Shown: positions 24,736 to 35,700 of the stretch, in pieces
Layout: each line of letters starts with the position of its first letter
Numbering within the stretch: position 1 is the stretch's first letter
From: Dermatophagoides farinae
Taxonomy: Eukaryota > Arthropoda > Arachnida > Sarcoptiformes > Pyroglyphidae
DNA length: 64,000 bases
Assembly (NCBI RefSeq): GCF_024713945.1
Contig: NC_134686.1
Span: forward strand, 2,876,001 to 2,940,000
Direction of reading: 5' to 3'
The notes under the pieces: model-generated
The model's database searches: none
Told to the model about the DNA's origin: nothing
The model's input: only the letters and a program-made list of their open reading frames with translations
Translations under genes and position numbers: made by a program

Positions 24736-26088
24736 ATGGTGTTTGAAATCGAAATAACATCATGCGAATACGAAGGTAATTCATGTGTGAATCTCGTTAA
24801 TCAACAACATAATCATAAGGGAAGACATGATGATGATGATGATCAACAACATGAACAACGATTAAGATCGGAACATAACGATGATTGTAGCGGTGGAGGT
24901 GGTGGTAATGATGTACATCATGATGAACAAATCATCAAAGAAGAAGTGGACAGCAGTGAAGGACCGATGACAGTGGTTCCCGTTTCGAATCCAAACATTT
25001 TTTATGATGAACCCAAATTCGTTGGACTTAAAAATCTGGGCAACACTTGTTACGCCAATTCCACACTACAGGCATTATATGGATCGAATAAATTACGACA
25101 ATATCTTCTGAATTTGCAACATCCATCAACAACAGCTGGTGGTGGTGGTGGTCGAATACAATTCAAATTATCGAAATTGTTTCAGCAGATGCATCAAATG
25201 GGCAACAAAGCATTGTCAACGAATAGATACGCAGTCATTAAACCGGAGGAATTTATTTGTGAATTTCGACTGATCAAACCACAATTCGTTCGTAATGAAC
25301 AACATGATGCACAAGAATTTCTTACCATTCTACTTGAATGTATTCACCAAGAAGACAATAAAATCAAAAAGAATAAACTGGCAAAATTGAATGTTGAACC
25401 AAAAAATGCTCAAGAAGCATGGCAACTTCATTTGGAACGTGTAGACAATAGTTTCTATTCACGGCTATTCGTTGGTCAATCAGAATCGGTATTAGAATGT
25501 TTCGAATGTAAACATTCAAGCCTTTCTTGGAGTAGTTTTTGGCAACTAAATCTACACCTCAAAAATGATAACGAAAATGGCAACGGTGATCGAGAATTAA
25601 GCATTCAACAATGCATACAAGAATACATGGCTTGGGAGGTATGTCCAATAATCATGAATACGATAATAATAATTAAATTAAATGAATCTCCATAGATATT
25701 GAACGATGCCACATTCTGTGAGAATTGTCAACGAAAACAAAAATCCAGAAAACGTCTGACAATATGTCGAGCACCGCATTATCTCATCGTACATCTGAAA
25801 CGATTCACTCATACTGGTTCGAAAATTACCCGTAAAGTAACCATTAATCAAACATTGGAAATATGCGACAAAAAATATGACATTTATTCATGTATATTAC
25901 ATCGTGGTACAGAAACAACTGGTCATTATTTCACATTGGTTCGACCATATTATCATTCATGGTTATTATTTGATGATGAAAGTATTTCCAACGATACACA
26001 AAAAGAATGGGTAGAACATTGGCTACAAAATTATTCATACATTTGTTTCTATCGTGCCGTTGCCAATAAAGTCATCGCTTGGAATTGA
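24736..26088 (+). CDS. ubiquitin-specific protease (USP/UCH family, C19)
   Basis: Two exons, 24736-25638 and 25696-26088, with a 57-bp intron in phase 0 (431 residues). After a His/Asp/Gly-rich N-terminus the Cys box reads VGLKNLGNTCYANSTLQALY with the catalytic Cys at residue 105. NEQHDAQEFL is the QQDAHEF-like motif. Paired cysteines CFECKH and CENCQRKQ form the finger zinc site. LIVHLKRF is the conserved strand, TTGHYFTLV supplies the catalytic His (about residue 378), and WLLFDDES the third member. All catalytic parts are present, so it should remove ubiquitin from substrates. The domain is close to the minimal length of a USP. I could not assign it to a named USP; similarity is spread over the USP2/USP36/USP12 groups. 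Confidence 0.92.
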
Positions 26089-26268
26089 TATAAGTTAATA
26101 GAGCGGGAGAAATCGTTTTGTAAAAAAAACCTTTCCCGTCACGTTCTTTATGATTAGAATTGAAATCAAAATTTCCAAAAATTGATTTTGATTTCACATG
26201 TATAAAATTTTATTATTTTGTGTTGTTAAAATAATACTGTGTTCTTTTTGATGAAATTGATAAAAAAT

Positions 26269-26610
26269 ATGGATCAATCAATCGATTCTAATAAAATTGA
26301 TAAATCATTTCATTTCTCACCACTAACATTGGAACAAATTCGTCAGATGCATGATGATTTTGTAATGAAACGTAATTGGGAACAATTTCATCAACCACGA
26401 AATATTTTGCTTGCATTGATCGGTGAATTGGGTGAGATTGCCGAAAATTTCCAATGGAAACCGGATTCATATTGTGACAATGGACTGACCAAATGGACCG
26501 AAAAAGAACGAAATGCATTGGCCGATGAATTGAGTGATGTTCTTATTTACTTGATTCGTCTATCCGATCGTTGTCGAATCGATGTTTCCAAAACAATTTG
26601 CAAAAACTAA
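26269..26610 (+). CDS. DCTPP1: MazG-like dCTP pyrophosphatase (DCTPP1), short form
   Basis: Single exon, 113 residues from this start; an ATG 18 bases upstream in frame is also possible. LTLEQIRQMHDDF, NWEQFHQPRNILLAL, IGELGEIAENFQWK and ADELSDVLIYLIRLSDRCRIDV match DCTPP1 closely. The two acidic motifs (E..E in GELGEIAE and E..D in DELSD) that bind magnesium are intact. The family hydrolyses dCTP and modified dCTP to monophosphates, cleaning the nucleotide pool. Against the human enzyme it stops about 12 residues after the second motif: the usual K-M-x-x-N-x-x-x-Y-P end is replaced by SKTICKN and a stop. No downstream exon with that motif is visible. It lies only 180 bp after the ubiquitin protease on the same strand. 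Confidence 0.87.
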   Translation: MDQSIDSNKIDKSFHFSPLTLEQIRQMHDDFVMKRNWEQFHQPRNILLALIGELGEIAENFQWKPDSYCDNGLTKWTEKERNALADELSDVLIYLIRLSDRCRIDVSKTICKN

Positions 26611-26816
26611 ACCAATGACTATCACTTATCTTTTATTGTCTCAAATATCGATGTTGTCATGATGTGAAACACTTTTTTTCAATTGATTGATAAATTTATC
26701 AATTTCCTTGAGAAATCAATCGGTTGTCAAGGATATGGAGATGGAATAAAAAACGTTAATTGTAATCATATGCAACCTGTTGTCTTTAGTCACTCAGTGT
26801 ATGCATCATTTGAAAA

Positions 26817-28633
26817 ATGGCTCAACCAAAAATATTCATCGTTTTGTTTTTCGTGCTGATTGTTCGAAATTGTTCAGGTCAGAATAGCAGCATCATCAAC
26901 GACATGATTGACGAATCACCAGTTGCACAAATAACCACGCTCACTAAATACAATTGCAATGAAACCGAATTCCATGATGAAAGCGGTGAAATATCGTTTT
27001 TAGATGGAGATAAAATCTGTCTACTTAACACAGTGGTGAACAATGTAATGTTGTTGAGTAAAATCGATTAAAAATGATTAAAAAAAATTGAATTTCATTA
27101 AACAGTCATTGGTCGGATATTACCACGTTCAAACATCATCGGATAATGATTATATTATTTTAACAATACAATTTTGTGGTTATATCGATAACAAACTGAT
27201 CGTTGTCGATGAGAATTCTGGCAATGTACTAAGCTCGTTTATTGGCAAAGAATCAGATGGCGAATGTCAACCCGAGGAAATTCAAACTTTTATCAGTGAT
27301 TCGAATAAGGTAATTATCATTGCTAACCATTTGTACAGGTTGTATTGTTTATTTCGGCTGTTTATTTCTAGATACGAATAGAATTCACAGCATTCGATAA
27401 TAATCAAGCTGAAACGCATTTCGCTCAAAACAAAAGAAAAGTAAAATTCGTCGATGATGATGGCCATCCCTGTATCAAATTTTCTGTGACGCATAAAACG
27501 GTTAAATTCAGATCAATGGAAATTCACGCGGAAAATGATGGCATTTCTCGATCAAAAATTGAAATTGATCATTATGAACCCAATTCAGTATGGACACACG
27601 TTGTTCCAAAAGCAGAAGAATCCGAAACCGAATACAAGATTGGTGTTCAATTCGAAATCGTATATCTGGATCTGGATTTTGACAAGAATGATTATCTTCT
27701 AATTTGTCCTGGTATGCAGCCTAAACTTTGGGCTCATACAAAATGTCAGATTATCACACGGAAAATTGCAAGCCACAATAGTGAAGGAATGAAATTCTGG
27801 ATCAATGCTGATTCGGCTTTTCTTAGGTAATTATTTCCATGATTTCTCTCGATTGACAATACTCAATGATTGCAACCAACACTCGTCCACACACAGGGTA
27901 GTCACTCACAATTCATTGAAAAAAAATGTCAAAGTATTGGAAGCATATAGTGAAATTGCAAATAAAACAATCAAAAAGTCCAAAAATTATGATATACCAA
28001 ATCGAATCAAATTGGCGTCAACACAATTATGTTTCGAACAACTATGTATCAATTGGCGAACGACGACAAAAAAAGAGTTTCTCCAGGAATATGTTTATCA
28101 TCTGAACAATTATCTTGTCGAACATGAATCAAACATCAGTATGTTGATCGACACGGAATCCGGTGAGTAAAGCTGAAAATTAAATTAAATTAAATTAAAC
28201 TAAACCATGTCCAAACAATCGCTTACTTATATTATTCAATTTAGTTCTTATAATCGATACAAGAAATGAGACAATATCATCATCACGTTATAATGTCGTT
28301 TGTCGTGTAAGTTTGGCTGTAACATCGCCATATGATCCAGAATATCCATTAGTTGATGGTGATACATTACATGAAATGTATTTTGGTTCGAAAACATCAA
28401 TCATGTTTAATGGGATTCGAGTGACCGATTGTTCGTACATGAACATTACCATCCAGGAGATTATCATACCCATATTGATCATCATTATAGTCTTTTCATT
28501 CATTACAGTTGTGTTTTGGCGGTTACAAACACAATTGATCAAAAATCGATATACACCAATCAAACGGAAAAATAATCAATCAGAGTCAAAGCTAAATCTT
28601 GCCGAGCAAAATGAAGATTTTATGAATTATTAA
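26817..28633 (+). CDS. unrecognised type I membrane glycoprotein
   Basis: Five exons in phase: 26817-27044, 27106-27309, 27372-27826, 27897-28162, 28245-28633 (513 residues). It has a clear signal peptide (KIFIVLFFVLIVRNCSG), a roughly 440-residue extracellular part with scattered N-glycosylation sequons (NSS, NET, NKT, NIS, NIT) and about a dozen cysteines, one transmembrane helix (IIIPILIIIIVFSFITVVFW) and a 35-residue hydrophilic tail ending DFMNY. Two segments have a CUB-like look: CGYIDNKLIVVDENSG to ISDSNKIRIEF, and YLDLDFDKNDYLLICPG. That assignment is weak. I do not recognise the family. It sits between DCTPP1 and the MEOX-like gene on the same strand. An AATAAA lies 53 bp past the stop. 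Confidence 0.8.
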
Positions 28634-28685
28634 ATTGTATTGTAAACAATATTTATTTTATTTTATTTGAGCAACAAAAAAAAAT

Positions 28686-28691
28686 AATAAA
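28686..28691 (+). terminator. polyadenylation signal AATAAA
   Basis: 53 bp downstream of the stop of the membrane glycoprotein gene, on the same strand and followed by an A-rich tract. Confidence 0.5.
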
Positions 28692-28910
28692 CAAAAAAAA
28701 TGATGAATTTCTATACTCAAAAGACAGCCAAGATTTTGACCATATGTTTTTGACATTCAAACATGTTGAATTGACAGACACAATTGATTGATATTGATGA
28801 TGATGATGATGATGGCGATGACTAAAAGGCCATCAACGCGTGTTTTCTCATAATGACAAATCATTTGGCACTTGTTGATGTGTTACATCTGACCGACAAT
28901 TTTTTTTTCG

Positions 28911-28917
28911 TATAAAT
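28911..28917 (+). promoter_or_regulatory. TATA box of the MEOX-like gene
   Basis: TATAAAT lies 58 bp upstream of the homeobox start codon, which would give a leader of about 30 nt. It is the only TATA-like element between the two genes. Confidence 0.5.
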
Positions 28918-28974
28918 TTGTCCGCAATTCATTTCTCCAAAATCATAACAGCCGTATAGCAGCAGTGGAAAAAA

Positions 28975-29442
28975 ATGTTTTCAATTGAACATTCAATGGT
29001 GATGGAGCTCGATAAATATAACAACAACAATTGCTTTATCGATGATTCAAATCAACAGCAAATTTATTGTTCAAAGTTCAATAACAATAATAATCAACAA
29101 CAAATAACCATTGAATCAGTGATCGATTCGAACATGCAAAACAACAACAACCAGTTGAATCATATGATTGAAAACGTCAGCTTTCGAAAAGAAAGAACTT
29201 CTTTTAGTAGATTCCAATTGGAAGCTCTCGAACAACATTTCGATCGACAAAGCTATTTAACACGATTGCGACGATACGAGATAGCAGTCGAATTAAACCT
29301 GACCGAACGTCAGGTCAAAGTTTGGTTTCAAAATCGAAGGTAATAGAATAATAATAAAATCGATGATGATGATGATGACATAAATTTTTTGTTTCTTCTT
29401 ATATAAATTAGAATGAAGGAACGAAGACGGGTAAAAATGTAG
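28975..29442 (+). CDS. MEOX/buttonless-like homeobox protein, very short
   Basis: Two exons, 28975-29339 and 29412-29442 (131 residues), split by a 72-bp intron inside helix 3 between the two arginines of QNRR and the following Met. The homeodomain (about 69-128) reads [56 protein letters not shown] plus [12 protein letters not shown] and [15 protein letters not shown] is the MEOX signature. Position 56 is Glu where MEOX has Trp (MKWKR becomes MKERRR), and the protein stops nine codons into the last exon, right after the homeodomain. The N-terminal 68 residues are Asn/Gln-rich. MEOX factors act in mesoderm patterning; in Drosophila the relative buttonless marks dorsal-median cells. It should bind DNA, but with an unusual end to helix 3. 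Confidence 0.85.
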
Positions 29443-29461
29443 AGAAAAGAATAGGACATAT

Positions 29462-32371
29462 TTAGCACATTTCACATTGATGGCCACAACCTGCCGGACA
29501 TAATGAATTCGTACGGAACCAATCAAGCATATGTTTCAGATGACCACCATGTGCACATCCTTGACACCAAACATATAGTCCTCGTACCGATACATGGCAT
29601 ATACTGCAGGTGCTTGGCTGTGTACGACATTTTTCACATAAAACCGATCCATGATGAATAGCTTTCTTACATAATGCACAATAAACCAGTACTGATGTTA
29701 ATGATTGATTAATACCCTGAATATCTGGATCACTACATTGTTGTATCAAACGTGTTGATATGTTCCACAGTTGAAATCGATGTAAAAGATCAATGTATGA
29801 ACGAAACCATATCTGAATGGTTTGTTTATCAATTGATACGATCTGTTTCATTCGATCGCCCAACACCAAAATAATTGAAACGGCAGTCTGTACATCGGAT
29901 ACATCCACATAAAACCGAAGCATTTGAGCTACAGATTCATAAATAGGCCATGCTGGTGGTGCTGGATTTTTTGACGATAACAGCGCCTGTAGATTAACAT
30001 TTGAAAATCCAGGCGATTCATTAAGATTGAAATCCAATTCATCATCTTCATCATAGCTAATGGATGAATTGACTTCATAATTGCTCATCAATGAATTATC
30101 ACCAGCATTATTTGCATTCATTTCATTCATCTGTATACCATATTCAGCAATATTATGACGATGAAATATTGATTCACGTTGCAGTTCCCATTCCTGGCAA
30201 TTTGATTCAAAATCATAGAAATTTTCATCATTACGATGATGATAATGTAAGAGACGTTGCTCGATCGAATCCATTGTTTCTAATTGATTCGGTTGGTAAT
30301 CGAAAAAATCTACCACAAATTTATTACTAGGCATCGTATCCTGTTTCAATGTGGGGAAATGATTTTGAAACAAATCCAATTGATTGTTATCGTTACGATC
30401 ATCATCATCATCCGAGTGTTTGGATTCTTTTGAAAAAAATGGATGATTATTCACAGCTGCATTATTATTGCCGCTAAAATGACGAGTGCCGCCACCTCCA
30501 CCACTGGCATGTCGACTTGGAATTTCATTCTTCATCTTGTAATCACCACTATCATTGATTGGTTGCATACTATTCTGTAGGCTACCACCGCTTGGATTAT
30601 TTCCCGTCGTACCACCTACGCCACCGCTGGATGTCGGATGACGTCCGGCTATGCTGAACATGTATCGTATCATACGCCATGTTTGTGCAATTTGACAACG
30701 ATTTAATGAATCGGAAACCTGAGCATTATGTTCACACAATTCTTCAAATGTTCGATCCATCAATAGATACTTTCTGGCTGAATGAATAAAATTTTTCATT
30801 GAAATTTCCTCAGTTAGACAAGCTGAAATTGTGGGAAATTTTCGACTTTCAAATAACATCATGTAACTGATCATACAACGGAAATGATCAGCTAGTATTG
30901 TTTCATTCGTTTTCCTATACGATATAGGTACACTTATATTGTAGGCAGGTGTCGAATACGATGATGATGAAGATGAGGATGAAATCTGTTGTTGCTGTTG
31001 CTGCTGCTGTGATGGAAGGTACTTAGGTTGACCATGACCGCTAGCGATTAGATATTGATGAGCATGATGATTTGACGGGGAACCAATCGAAATATGCCGT
31101 GTTGTTGGTCGTGCATCACAGGCAATTGATGCATTAGTAGGTGGCAGTTCATAATTATTCTGTGTAAATGAACTGGATAATGAATGATTCAAATTTGTTG
31201 CTGAATTTGATTGAACAAGAATATTATTAGATAAATTATTCAGGCCAAATGTTTTCATTCGATTCGATCGACTACTGCCAATATTCATTGAATTTGAATT
31301 TTGTAACGTTTGTGAGTGACGATAAATGAAATCAGTGGTGGAAAAGGCAACATCACCAAATGGATTGAAATCGATGCCGATCGGTGGATAATGTTCGGCC
31401 GGATAATAGGCATCGGTTTCAAATCGATGTTGATATATTGTACCATCCTTACACGATGATATGAACACAAAAGGATCATTTTTCCATGCTAATCCGGTGG
31501 TAACATCTTTTTTCGTACCAAAAATGGCAAACGGTACATATGGTCGTTTAATATCCCAAACGTAAACACTAAAATCAACAACCAATGAACAGCTGCCAAT
31601 ATGGAAATCTTTTTCTGGTCGCCATTTTAGCTTCGAAACGGGCGTTATCGTATGAACATTATAAATTAATTGTGGACGATTACGATTGCTGAGGTCCCAA
31701 ACTTTAATGATTTTATCACGACCACCAGTTGCCAGCCATTTATATGCTTCTTGATTTGGATGCCATTCACAGGCAAGTACTGGTCCATCATGAGCAATAA
31801 AATTACATTCCGGTCTATCAGGTTTACGGATATCCCAGATTTCGACATTTCCGGTCTCCTGTACGGATGCAAAATGATATGTCCAATGTGGCGAGAATTG
31901 TACATCACGAACACTTTCAGAATTTGAAACAAACGTAGTGACAGCTTCTTTTTTGCGTAGATCAAACAGTTTCATACATCCATCTTGAGAACCACTAAGC
32001 AATAGATTTGGATCATTACCATGAAAACAAACTTTGTTCACCGTTCGTTTATGATCATTGTAAACGACGCCTATTTTCGACTTGGTTGAATTTTGTAGAT
32101 TCCAAATGACAACAGCACCATTCGTAGCGGCTGTAGCTAGAATATCATTATCAAGTGAACACCATGTAACATCGCTGTTGGAAAAATTCAAATTTTTCAG
32201 ATTTGAACTACGAAGATTGAACAATTCCTGACCAAACGATGATCCAGTCTCATCACAAAGATTATAGACTTTCAGTAAACTTCTTCCGGCAACGGCAAGC
32301 AGTCCATCACGGCTAACAGCCATTGCATTCACGGGACTATCCGTTTTGAATTGCATTGTATCTTGAAACAT
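29462..32371 (-). CDS. Wdr24: WDR24, GATOR2 complex subunit
   Basis: One uninterrupted frame of 969 residues. The N-terminal third is a seven-bladed WD40 propeller: LLSGSQDGCMKLFDLR, FASVQETGNVEIWDIRKP, LATGGRDKIIKVWDL, FISSCKDGTIYQHRF. The middle is a long Ser/Asn/Gln-rich linker with glycine runs. After it comes the helical solenoid (PAPPAWPIYESVAQMLRFYVDV onward). The last 74 residues are the RING/zinc module with CALCKK, CEKC, CSICHVSVRG, CQGCAHGGH and CPAGCGHQCEMC, matching WDR24 in order and spacing. WDR24 is needed by GATOR2 to relieve GATOR1 inhibition and let amino acids activate TORC1 at the lysosome. It is convergent with the MEOX-like gene (19 bp between stops) and divergent from CHERP. 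Confidence 0.96.
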   Translation of the reverse strand: MFQDTMQFKTDSPVNAMAVSRDGLLAVAGRSLLKVYNLCDETGSSFGQELFNLRSSNLKNLNFSNSDVTWCSLDNDILATAATNGAVVIWNLQNSTKSKIGVVYNDHKRTVNKVCFHGNDPNLLLSGSQDGCMKLFDLRKKEAVTTFVSNSESVRDVQFSPHWTYHFASVQETGNVEIWDIRKPDRPECNFIAHDGPVLACEWHPNQEAYKWLATGGRDKIIKVWDLSNRNRPQLIYNVHTITPVSKLKWRPEKDFHIGSCSLVVDFSVYVWDIKRPYVPFAIFGTKKDVTTGLAWKNDPFVFISSCKDGTIYQHRFETDAYYPAEHYPPIGIDFNPFGDVAFSTTDFIYRHSQTLQNSNSMNIGSSRSNRMKTFGLNNLSNNILVQSNSATNLNHSLSSSFTQNNYELPPTNASIACDARPTTRHISIGSPSNHHAHQYLIASGHGQPKYLPSQQQQQQQQISSSSSSSSYSTPAYNISVPISYRKTNETILADHFRCMISYMMLFESRKFPTISACLTEEISMKNFIHSARKYLLMDRTFEELCEHNAQVSDSLNRCQIAQTWRMIRYMFSIAGRHPTSSGGVGGTTGNNPSGGSLQNSMQPINDSGDYKMKNEIPSRHASGGGGGTRHFSGNNNAAVNNHPFFSKESKHSDDDDDRNDNNQLDLFQNHFPTLKQDTMPSNKFVVDFFDYQPNQLETMDSIEQRLLHYHHRNDENFYDFESNCQEWELQRESIFHRHNIAEYGIQMNEMNANNAGDNSLMSNYEVNSSISYDEDDELDFNLNESPGFSNVNLQALLSSKNPAPPAWPIYESVAQMLRFYVDVSDVQTAVSIILVLGDRMKQIVSIDKQTIQIWFRSYIDLLHRFQLWNISTRLIQQCSDPDIQGINQSLTSVLVYCALCKKAIHHGSVLCEKCRTQPSTCSICHVSVRGLYVWCQGCAHGGHLKHMLDWFRTNSLCPAGCGHQCEMC

Positions 32372-32714
32372 TTTCGTTTCGCTTTGATATTATCTCTTTA
32401 ATTCATGCAGCTGCTTCAAAATCAATCAAAGATCAGATCAAAGAATCGGTGGCCATTTATTGGTCATAAGATAATAGAAGTCACTAGATATCTGCATAAA
32501 TTAGATTGAAACAAAATTGATGGAAAAATGTGATTCGAACAAACAATGATCAAAACAATTTATTTTGCAAGTATTGCCATCTAGAGGTTATTCATCGGAA
32601 CCCAGGCTATGTCCAGGATAAATGCTCGTCAAACGAAGGAATCTTGAATTTTTTGTTTAGTTTTTTTTCATATCATTCTTATATCATATTCTATTCAATT
32701 AAATGATATAAAAG
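32372..32714. promoter_or_regulatory. divergent promoter region, WDR24 / CHERP
   Basis: 343 bp separate the two start codons. On the minus strand 32576-32583 reads TAGATGGC in the context CCTC-TAGATGGC-AA, close to the CTCF core consensus. No TATA box is evident. Confidence 0.5.
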
Positions 32715-35700
32715 ATGAATGTTCCTAAACCACCGGAAGGTTAGTAAGCAATATTCATCGAAAATATTCATATTGATTATAAATTTGTTTAGATTTAGAA
32801 CTTCGCAACATAATCGATAAATTGGCTCAATTCGTTGCTCGTAATGGACCGGATTTCGAACAGATGACCAAAAATAAACAAATGGGCAATCCGAAATTTA
32901 TGTTTCTATTCGGTGGTGAATATCATGCATATTATCGATTTCGTGTTGCATCCGAACAACAACAGGCATTTCAACAACATTCGAAAATGCCCGCACAGCC
33001 ATTACCATCACATGCTATGCCTCCGTTACCCAATTTTTTTCCCAATCCTCCTCCATTACCGCCACCTTTACCGTTTCCGCCATCATCACAAGCTCCAACG
33101 CAATTCAATAATAATTTTGCTTCACAACAATCTCCATTGTCTCATCATACACATCCTCATCATCAGTTACCACCACCACATTGTCCTCCGCTGCCACTTC
33201 ATGCTCCATTCATGTCAGAAGAATCATTTCATAATCATCAATTTGTACAAATTCCGCCGAAAACAGTGTCAAATTGGCAACCACCGGCATCTACTAATCA
33301 TCTCATACAATCGCCAATTTCAGCGCCGTCCAGTGATATTGAGTCACACAATCGAATCGATTCACAAATTCAACAATTAAAAGATCATTTAAAAGAATCG
33401 GAAAAAAATTTAAATGCTCAAAAAGAAGTGATAATGGGCGTAGAAATGGAGAGACGAATCAACGAAATGATTACAAAACAATTGGATGATGAACTTAAAC
33501 GAATGTGCGAAGATTTCAATATTAATCTCAATGAGTTTGATAAAATTTTGCAACCCATCATTAAAAGCTGTCGTAAAGAATCAGTTGCTGTAATTTTTAA
33601 ACCATTGTTTAATATATTCCACTAATCAGTGTTTGTTTGTTTCAATTAGAATGGCAAAATATGGATATTTAACCATTGTAATACAGCCGAACAATATGAT
33701 GCTGTTGCCAAACATCTTTTGAAAAGGTAGATTTTTTACTATTTATTCATAGATCAATTGATTAATTTCCACTAATAATAAAACAGAGTGACAAGAACCG
33801 ATTCTCAATTCGAAGGCAAACTTCATTTAATGTATTTGATAAATGATATATTCAATCATTGGTACGAAATCATATTTCACAAATATAAGAATCAATCATT
33901 AATCGTTTGTAATAATTAAAATTTTCGAATAGCATGCGAAAAAATGATGAAAAATTAAAAACGGCCATTGTGAACATAATCGTCGCTGCCTTTACTACGG
34001 TTTTAATGGAAGCAAACGATGAACGAAAACAAAAAATGAACAAAGTAATTTTTTTTTTCTCTAAATATCTTTTTCTGGTTTCTGTTTTTCATTTTTTTTT
34101 TTATTATTATTCAATTGGAATCGAATGAAATTCATATTAACAATTTGTCTTAATTATTATCATCATTTTCATAGCTTCTCAAAATATGGGAGACCAATCA
34201 ATATATTGATCACACATTGTTGGATGTAAGGAATCATTTGAATAAAACAGGCAAACATTTCAAATCTTTAAATTATATATAATTGAGAGGTTTTATCAGG
34301 CATCTATTGTTGATCCACTATATAATACACTTTTATAACATTGGAACAATGATCAATTTTTAATATTATATCATTTTCTATCATTTTTTTCCCATTATCG
34401 ATTAATACGGGCACTTTTTCCTATTGATTAGCAATTGAAATCACCAGAACAATCACTAGATGCCTATAAGGTGGGTAATGACAATTGTTTCATTGATAAT
34501 TAAATCCATTCATTCATAGAACTCTCTACGGAAGAAATATTCGGAACAAATCAATATGATCAATCAAGAACAAATGAATAAATACATACAGATTGAGAAA
34601 CAACATTCGGATTTTGTTGTTCATTGTAATAATCAAATTCAACAGCTTCAATCACAAAAAGTTAGTTAAAAATAATCAATTTTACATCTGATTAAAGTTT
34701 TCATTTTTCCGATAGCAAACTATACAAGCAAACATGTCTCCTATACAACCATCGTTTCCACCGGGACAGATGAACGAATTACCACTTGCTCCAGTTCCAG
34801 CACATTTACCCGTTCATCCAATGATAACTACTGCCCCTCCTAATGGCACTGTACCACCGCCACCAACATCAAGTATTCCATTAGTTACACCATCGATTGT
34901 GAATAATTTCGTGCAGACAAATTCTTCGATGCCGCCCGATTCACTTCAACAGCCGCAAACTTCGCTACTTCCGCCACCTCCACATTTACCATTACCACAT
35001 GCTCGGTTTCCTGCACCATTTTCAATCGTAACGGTTACATCACATCATCAGCCGAATTTCTACCCAACAAATCCTGGTGTGCAGATGTATCCTCCATTGC
35101 CACTGTATGCATCGGCAATGATGCCGTCCACCACTCAGATGTTACCAGAAGTTCCTTCTTTGGCACCCGAAGAAGCGGCACCTTATTTCGAAAAACCGGC
35201 CGGTTTGATGACTACGTTGATTAAATTAGAAGATTTCGATTATAATCCCATTGATCCAAAAGAAATTAAACTGCCATCATTGGAACCTCCATCTGAACGT
35301 CTGCTTCAAGCTTTGGAAGCATTTTATTCAGCTCCAACCCACGAACATCCAAGAAATGCTGAAGGTTGGGAGAAACTTGGCCTATATGAATTTTTCAAAA
35401 CCAAATCACAAGCTCGAAAAGAATATGAAATTAATGTATTAGGCCATGAACCAACACAGAAAGATGATGAAACATTAAACGACTCGGATTCATCAAGTAT
35501 GCCATGCAATAATGATAATAATCGAAAATCATTTTCAGAGAAATCATCTCCACCTAAAAAATCCTATAAAGAATTCACAGAAGAAAAAAGGTATTTATTT
35601 TCTTTAATTTTCCTATGTTTAACCTGTTCATCCATATTTGTTTGCATATTTCTTTAGTAAAAACCGTAGCCGATCACCGACCGACAAGCATCGTTCAAAA

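Noticed and set aside
30091-30330. Plus-strand frame inside WDR24
   Set aside because: A shadow of the WDR24 coding sequence, with no independent support.
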